From JAWKWH01 sp965204295 (GTDB lineage: Bacteria > Pseudomonadota > Alphaproteobacteria > Rhizobiales > Rhizobiaceae): DNA of 64,000 bases. The position numbers and the translations under genes were made by a program. The notes below the pieces were generated by a model. The model worked only from the letters and a program-made list of their open reading frames with translations, made no database searches and was not told the DNA's origin. Position 1 is the stretch's first letter. Each line of letters starts with the position of its first letter. Below are positions 60,515 through 64,000 of this stretch, piece by piece. The stretch lies in assembly GCA_965204295.1 (NCBI GenBank), contig OZ241973.1, positions 496,001 to 560,000 of the forward strand. Reading direction: 5' to 3'.

Positions 60515-62131
60515 TCAGGCTTCGTCGGGATCGAACCGCCCGCCCGCGGCCTCAAGCAGTTCAGGCGTATCGACGTCCACACTCGCCGCCTTGCCGATTT
60601 CGACATCGATTACCGGGACATCGCCGGATTCAACGATATGCCGCGCGCCCGTATCGCCTTCCGTCTCCTCGACGCGCGAAAACACCGAACGCGGAAGGAT
60701 GACGGGATTTCCCCGCTTTCCGGCGTGCGTGGCGCGGATGATCGCGCTCCCGCCGGAAGCGATAAAAGCCCGGATGATCGCCCGGATATTTTCCGGCGTG
60801 ACGCCGGGCATGTCGGCCGGCATGACCAGCACGCCGTCAACGCTCTCCGGCAGTGCCCGCATTCCGGTTTTCAGCGAGGTGGAAAGCCCCCCGGCAAAAT
60901 CCGCGTTGTGCAGGAAATGCACATCCGATCCGGCCAGCGCCTGCTCAATCCGTTCGCGCTGATGACCGGTCACCACCGTAACCGGCAGACCCGCGCCAAG
61001 GAGAGCCGCCGCCGTACGCCCGATCAACGGCGCCCCGTCGAACCTGGCCAGAAGCTTGTTGGGCCGGCCCATCCGGGTGGATTTGCCGGCGGCGAGAAGA
61101 AGCGCGCTCAAGTTCGGGCCGCCGACGCCCGAACGCTGTTCCCGGGGTCTCGGCCTGGCCGGAATTTCCATCAGCAATCCGCCGACGCCCATCCCGGCGA
61201 TATCCGCGCCGGTAACGGGAATATCGGCGAGGATTCGATCGAGCACCCAATCGAACCCGTTTTCCTTCGGGCTGCGCGCACAGCCGGGCGCGCCGATGAT
61301 GGGCACATCCTCGACTTCGCCGACGGTGATCAGATTTCCCGGATCGACCGGCATGCCGACGCGGAAAACCGTCCCGCCCGCTTCGCCGATAGCGGCCGGA
61401 ATGATATCATCGGCATCGCTGGTCGCCGAAGCTCCGAATATGATAATCAATCCGCCGGACCGCACCGCATCGCCAATCGACCGCGCGAGTTGGCGCCTGT
61501 CGTGCGAACACCGCAACTCCCGTGCAATCCGGCTGCCCGACCGCGACAGCCGGTTTTTCGTGACCCGCAGGGTTTTGTCCAGAACCTTCGGCCTCGTCCC
61601 CGACAGAACGGTCTGGATGAGAACGGTTTCGCGCGGTTGAAACGGATGAACGGCCATGATGCCGTGTAAAGCGCAGAGCGCCTCGCATTGCGCGACGAGT
61701 TCGTCACGCACGCCAAACGGAATGATCTTGACGGTCGCCACCATCTGATCCGCGGCAACGGCGGCAAACCGGCGCAGAGTCGCAAATGTGATCGCCGGAT
61801 CGATGGCGTTCAACCGGTCGACGACCGCCGCATCGACCGTGAACACGCCGGCGGCGGCGGCATGCAGATTCACGCGCCCGGCCGAGGCCGGACGGGCGGA
61901 AAACCCTCCGCCGCGCATGGCGCCGGCAAGTCTTTCAGCGGCCTGATCCTCGTTGATCTCGCCGTGTTCCAACCTGGCCGCGATTACTTGCGTGACGCCT
62001 CGCTTTTCCAGTTCCCTGATGGCGTCGGCGTTCAACACGGTGGCTTTCGGCAGGTTCAGGCCGGCGGATTCGACCCCATGAGCGAGGATCGCTCCCTCCG
62101 CATCGGCAAGTTTGGTAACGCCGAATTTCAT
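60515..62131 (-). CDS. Molybdopterin-binding / NTP-transferase fusion (MoCo processing)
   Basis: This 538-residue protein has two domains. Residues 1-340 form a MoeA/MogA-like molybdopterin-binding module (MKFGVTKLADAEGAILAHGV, SGGLIIIFGASATSDADDIIPAAI, GMPVDPGNLITVGEVEDVPIIGAPGCARSPKENGFDWVLDRIL). Residues 350-538 form a MobA/MocA-like nucleotidyltransferase (LSALLLAAGKSTRMGRPNKLLARFDGAPLI with the signature LAAGxSxRMGxxKLL, VVTGHQRERIEQAL, MPADMPGVTPENI). It probably attaches CMP or otherwise matures the molybdenum cofactor for xanthine-oxidase-family enzymes. Its start overlaps the stop of the XdhC C-terminal-domain gene by 4 nt. Confidence 0.87.
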   Translation of the reverse strand: MKFGVTKLADAEGAILAHGVESAGLNLPKATVLNADAIRELEKRGVTQVIAARLEHGEINEDQAAERLAGAMRGGGFSARPASAGRVNLHAAAAGVFTVDAAVVDRLNAIDPAITFATLRRFAAVAADQMVATVKIIPFGVRDELVAQCEALCALHGIMAVHPFQPRETVLIQTVLSGTRPKVLDKTLRVTKNRLSRSGSRIARELRCSHDRRQLARSIGDAVRSGGLIIIFGASATSDADDIIPAAIGEAGGTVFRVGMPVDPGNLITVGEVEDVPIIGAPGCARSPKENGFDWVLDRILADIPVTGADIAGMGVGGLLMEIPARPRPREQRSGVGGPNLSALLLAAGKSTRMGRPNKLLARFDGAPLIGRTAAALLGAGLPVTVVTGHQRERIEQALAGSDVHFLHNADFAGGLSTSLKTGMRALPESVDGVLVMPADMPGVTPENIRAIIRAFIASGGSAIIRATHAGKRGNPVILPRSVFSRVEETEGDTGARHIVESGDVPVIDVEIGKAASVDVDTPELLEAAGGRFDPDEA

Positions 62132-62853
62132 CCGGTATCCGCTCCCGTCAATTCCCGCCGATGAAGCGCTTCGATCACCTGCGCGAGAACCGCCACGGCA
62201 ATTTCCGAAGGGCTCTGGGCCGCGATATCCAGTCCGATCGGCGCATGGATCAACGCGGTGCGGCTGTTCTCGACCCCGGCCGCGTGCAGTCGGTCAAGCC
62301 GCTTTACATGGGTCTTGCGGCTGCCGAGCGCTCCGACATAGAAGCAACCGGCCTCCAGCGCGGCCCGCAACGCAAAATCGTCAATCTTGGGATCGTGCGT
62401 TACCGCAGCCAGCGCGGTGTAGCGGTCCGGCGGGCGGCGCGCGAGCGCATTTTCGGGCCACTCGGCAAACAGCTTCACACCGGCGAACCGCTCCGGCGTC
62501 GCAAAGGCGGTGCGCGGGTCGATGATGGCGACGTCGAAACCGGCGATCTTCGCCATCGGCGCAAGCGCCTGACTGATGTGAACCGCTCCGACGATCGTCA
62601 AATGGGGCGGCGGCAGGTGTACATTGAGGAAGTACTCTTGATCGTCGGCCTTGATGATGCCGGACCTGCCGGTGCGAAATGCGGAACGGGCCGCTTCGCC
62701 CAACGCACCCGCGACGCCATCCCCCTCGCAAATGACCCGATCGCGTCCACCGCCGAGCGCCGTCGCCAGAATGGCCGCCCTGCGCTCGCGGCGTTCCATG
62801 TTCAGTTTTCTTAATGCGAGCGGATCCACAGATTCATCCAAGCCGCTCGACAT
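62128..62853 (-). CDS. XdhC/CoxF Rossmann-domain protein (C-terminal half)
   Basis: This 241-residue protein has the XdhC C-terminal Rossmann domain: PHLTIVGAVHISQALAPMAKIAGFDVAIIDPRTAF, AAVTHDPKIDDFALRAALEAGCFYVGALGSRKTHVKRLDRL and APIGLDIAAQSPSEIAVAVLAQV. XdhC-type proteins bind the molybdenum cofactor, take part in its sulfuration and deliver it to the target hydroxylase. Here the usual single XdhC chain is split into two genes; this one overlaps the N-terminal-half gene by 20 nt. I chose the ATG at 62853 over an upstream extension inside that gene. Confidence 0.86.
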   Translation of the reverse strand: MSSGLDESVDPLALRKLNMERRERRAAILATALGGGRDRVICEGDGVAGALGEAARSAFRTGRSGIIKADDQEYFLNVHLPPPHLTIVGAVHISQALAPMAKIAGFDVAIIDPRTAFATPERFAGVKLFAEWPENALARRPPDRYTALAAVTHDPKIDDFALRAALEAGCFYVGALGSRKTHVKRLDRLHAAGVENSRTALIHAPIGLDIAAQSPSEIAVAVLAQVIEALHRRELTGADTG

Positions 62854-63166
62854 AGATGCGAATTCTGCCGCCGCATGACAGACCCACCTGCCAGGCCGTC
62901 TCATCGGCGACGCCGAATTCCAGCATTCGCGGTTCGCCGCTTTCCAGTATGTCGGCGGCCTCGGCCACCACCGCGCCCTCGACGCATCCTCCGGACACCG
63001 AACCTTCGAAATTGCCGTCCGAATCGATCACCAGATGGCTGCCCGCCGGCCTCGGAGCGGAACCCCAGGTCTCCACGACCGTGGCGACCGCGACGTCCCT
63101 TCCTTCGCCCTTCCATGCCTCGGCAATTTCCAAAGGGTCTTGAATGCGGCCGGCGCCGGACATCAT
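62834..63166 (-). CDS. XdhC/CoxI N-terminal-domain protein
   Basis: This 110-residue protein consists of the XdhC_CoxI domain alone: VAVATVVETWGSAPRPAGSHLVIDSDGNFEGSVSGGCVEGAVVAEA, ending EFGVADETAWQVGLSCGGRIRIYVERL. The conserved SGGCVE and SCGG cysteines, implicated in cofactor handling, are present. It overlaps coxE (ATGA) upstream and the C-terminal-half gene downstream, so all are translationally coupled. Confidence 0.88.
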   Translation of the reverse strand: MMSGAGRIQDPLEIAEAWKGEGRDVAVATVVETWGSAPRPAGSHLVIDSDGNFEGSVSGGCVEGAVVAEAADILESGEPRMLEFGVADETAWQVGLSCGGRIRIYVERLG

Positions 63167-64000
63167 TCTTTCCTCCGTCGCCGCGCCGCCTTCGCCGCGT
63201 GGCCGCCGGGCGTCGGTCGTGGATCGGATGTGCTCCGCCGGCCTTCTGAAAGCGTCTTACAAAGGTCCGTCAATGCGTTCAGGGAGTGGACGGGGCGAAA
63301 TTCGTCGACATGCGGCAACATGGCCTTGACGCCGCGAGCCTTCGCTTCGAAGCCGTCAAACCGGAGCAGCGGGTTCAGCCAGATCAGCCGGCGGCAGGAT
63401 TTGCGCAGCCGTTCCATCTCATGCTCAAGTCCGCCGATGTCGTCGCGCTCGAGTCCATCGGTGATCAGCAATACAACGGCGCCCTGCCCGAGCACACGGC
63501 GCGACCAGCGCCCGTTGAACTCATGCAGTGTTTCGCCGATCCGCGTGCCGCCTGACCAGTCCTTTACCGATTCCGCACATTCAGCCAACGCTTCATCGGG
63601 ATCGCGGCGGCGCATTTGCCGGGTCAGATTTGTCAGCCGCGTGCCGAAAACGAAGGTGTGAACGCGGCGGCGTTTTTCCGCGAGCGCATGCATGAAATGA
63701 AGAAATATGCGCGTATATTCGCTCATTGAACCCGAAATATCCGCCAGCACGACCACAGGCGGGTGAACGACGCGCGGCGACTTGAAACGGAGCAGCGCCA
63801 GATCGCCACCGGTTTTCAGCGCCGCGCGCATCATAGCGCGCGGATCGGTGCGCCGGCCTCCGCCATCCGGCCGGAACCGCCGCGTGACCACCTTGTCCGC
63901 CGGAAGACGCAACGCTGAAATCGCCCGGCGGGCTTCGGCGAGTTCTTTGGCATTCATCTGCGCGAAGTCCTTGCCGCGGAGAACCTCGTTGCCGGAGAAG
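63163..64000 (-). CDS. coxE: CoxE-family VWA-domain protein (5'-truncated by window)
   Basis: The frame enters from the right edge (NEVLRGKDFAQMNAKELAEA) and contains a von Willebrand factor A domain with a MIDAS motif in VVVLADISGSMSEYTRIFLHFM, then TFVFGTRLTNLTRQMR and VLLITDGLERDDIGG. CoxE works with the AAA+ ATPase CoxD in inserting sulfur and copper (or otherwise maturing) the molybdenum centre of CO dehydrogenase and relatives. About 280 C-terminal residues are visible of roughly 400. Its TGA overlaps the start of the XdhC N-terminal gene, giving the cox-type order coxE-coxF. coxD and the hydroxylase subunits should lie beyond position 64000. Confidence 0.88.
   Translation of the reverse strand, partial: FSGNEVLRGKDFAQMNAKELAEARRAISALRLPADKVVTRRFRPDGGGRRTDPRAMMRAALKTGGDLALLRFKSPRVVHPPVVVLADISGSMSEYTRIFLHFMHALAEKRRRVHTFVFGTRLTNLTRQMRRRDPDEALAECAESVKDWSGGTRIGETLHEFNGRWSRRVLGQGAVVLLITDGLERDDIGGLEHEMERLRKSCRRLIWLNPLLRFDGFEAKARGVKAMLPHVDEFRPVHSLNALTDLCKTLSEGRRSTSDPRPTPGGHAAKAARRRRKE

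Overview
The window is one 64-kb piece of a GC-rich alphaproteobacterial chromosome, most likely of the order Hyphomicrobiales (Rhizobiales). The evidence is an rRNA operon in the order 16S, tRNA-Ile(GAU), tRNA-Ala(UGC), 23S, 5S, tRNA-fMet; a helix-9 intervening sequence in the 23S gene; a typical rhizobial rrn leader; and alphaproteobacterial versions of ParE, PccA, LipB, TamA/TamB and the formaldehyde-oxidation genes. Genus cannot be fixed from sequence reading alone.

Layout. 1-5.2 kb: truncated parE, a gcvP remnant, and a lower-GC islet with a frameshifted ParA-type ATPase translationally coupled to a 191-aa partner. 5.2-8.4 kb: glutathione-dependent formaldehyde detoxification (fghA and frmA) enclosing a yaiI gene broken by a perfect 100-bp tandem duplication and an AT-rich secreted protein gene. 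8.6-12.1 kb: EamA transporter, two-TM ion channel, propionyl-CoA carboxylase alpha subunit. 12.2-17.1 kb: a single-chain type ISP restriction-modification enzyme carrying a nonsense codon and a frameshift. 17.2-21.5 kb: ggt, lipB, tRNA-Val, tRNA-Asp, an enolase-superfamily enzyme. 21.5-23.9 kb: IS graveyard (IS1595 remnant, IS3-family element, internally deleted IS630 element). 23.9-29.9 kb: rRNA operon on the minus strand with a recognisable promoter. 30.2-32.1 kb: M23 peptidase.

32.2-49.9 kb is a transport and catabolism region. It holds a complete tctABC tricarboxylate-type transporter, an MBL-fold hydrolase, an AT-rich HNH nuclease gene wedged against hmgA, homogentisate dioxygenase, an SBF-like carrier, a complete TRAP transporter, a DadA-type oxidoreductase, an Asp/Glu-racemase-family protein, a second tctBA pair damaged by deletions, a class III aminotransferase, a VOC protein and an AraC regulator with an amber stop.

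50-55.7 kb is tamA-tamB. 55.9-60.4 kb holds the most striking gene, a predicted self-sufficient reductive dehalogenase: a duplicated cobalamin-type RdhA core and two 4Fe-4S sites fused to a flavin/NAD(P)H reductase and a plant-type 2Fe-2S ferredoxin. It sits just downstream of a second enolase-superfamily enzyme. 60.5-64 kb is a molybdenum-hydroxylase maturation cluster (coxE, split xdhC/coxF, and a MoeA-like/MobA-like fusion) that runs off the window.

A recurrent theme is that core genes are intact while accessory genes carry frameshifts, in-frame stops or deletions (gcvP, parA, yaiI, the secreted protein, the ISP enzyme, transposases, tctBA, araC). Some cases sit at short homopolymers and could be assembly errors. 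Others (the 100-bp duplication, the tctBA junctions) are clearly structural.
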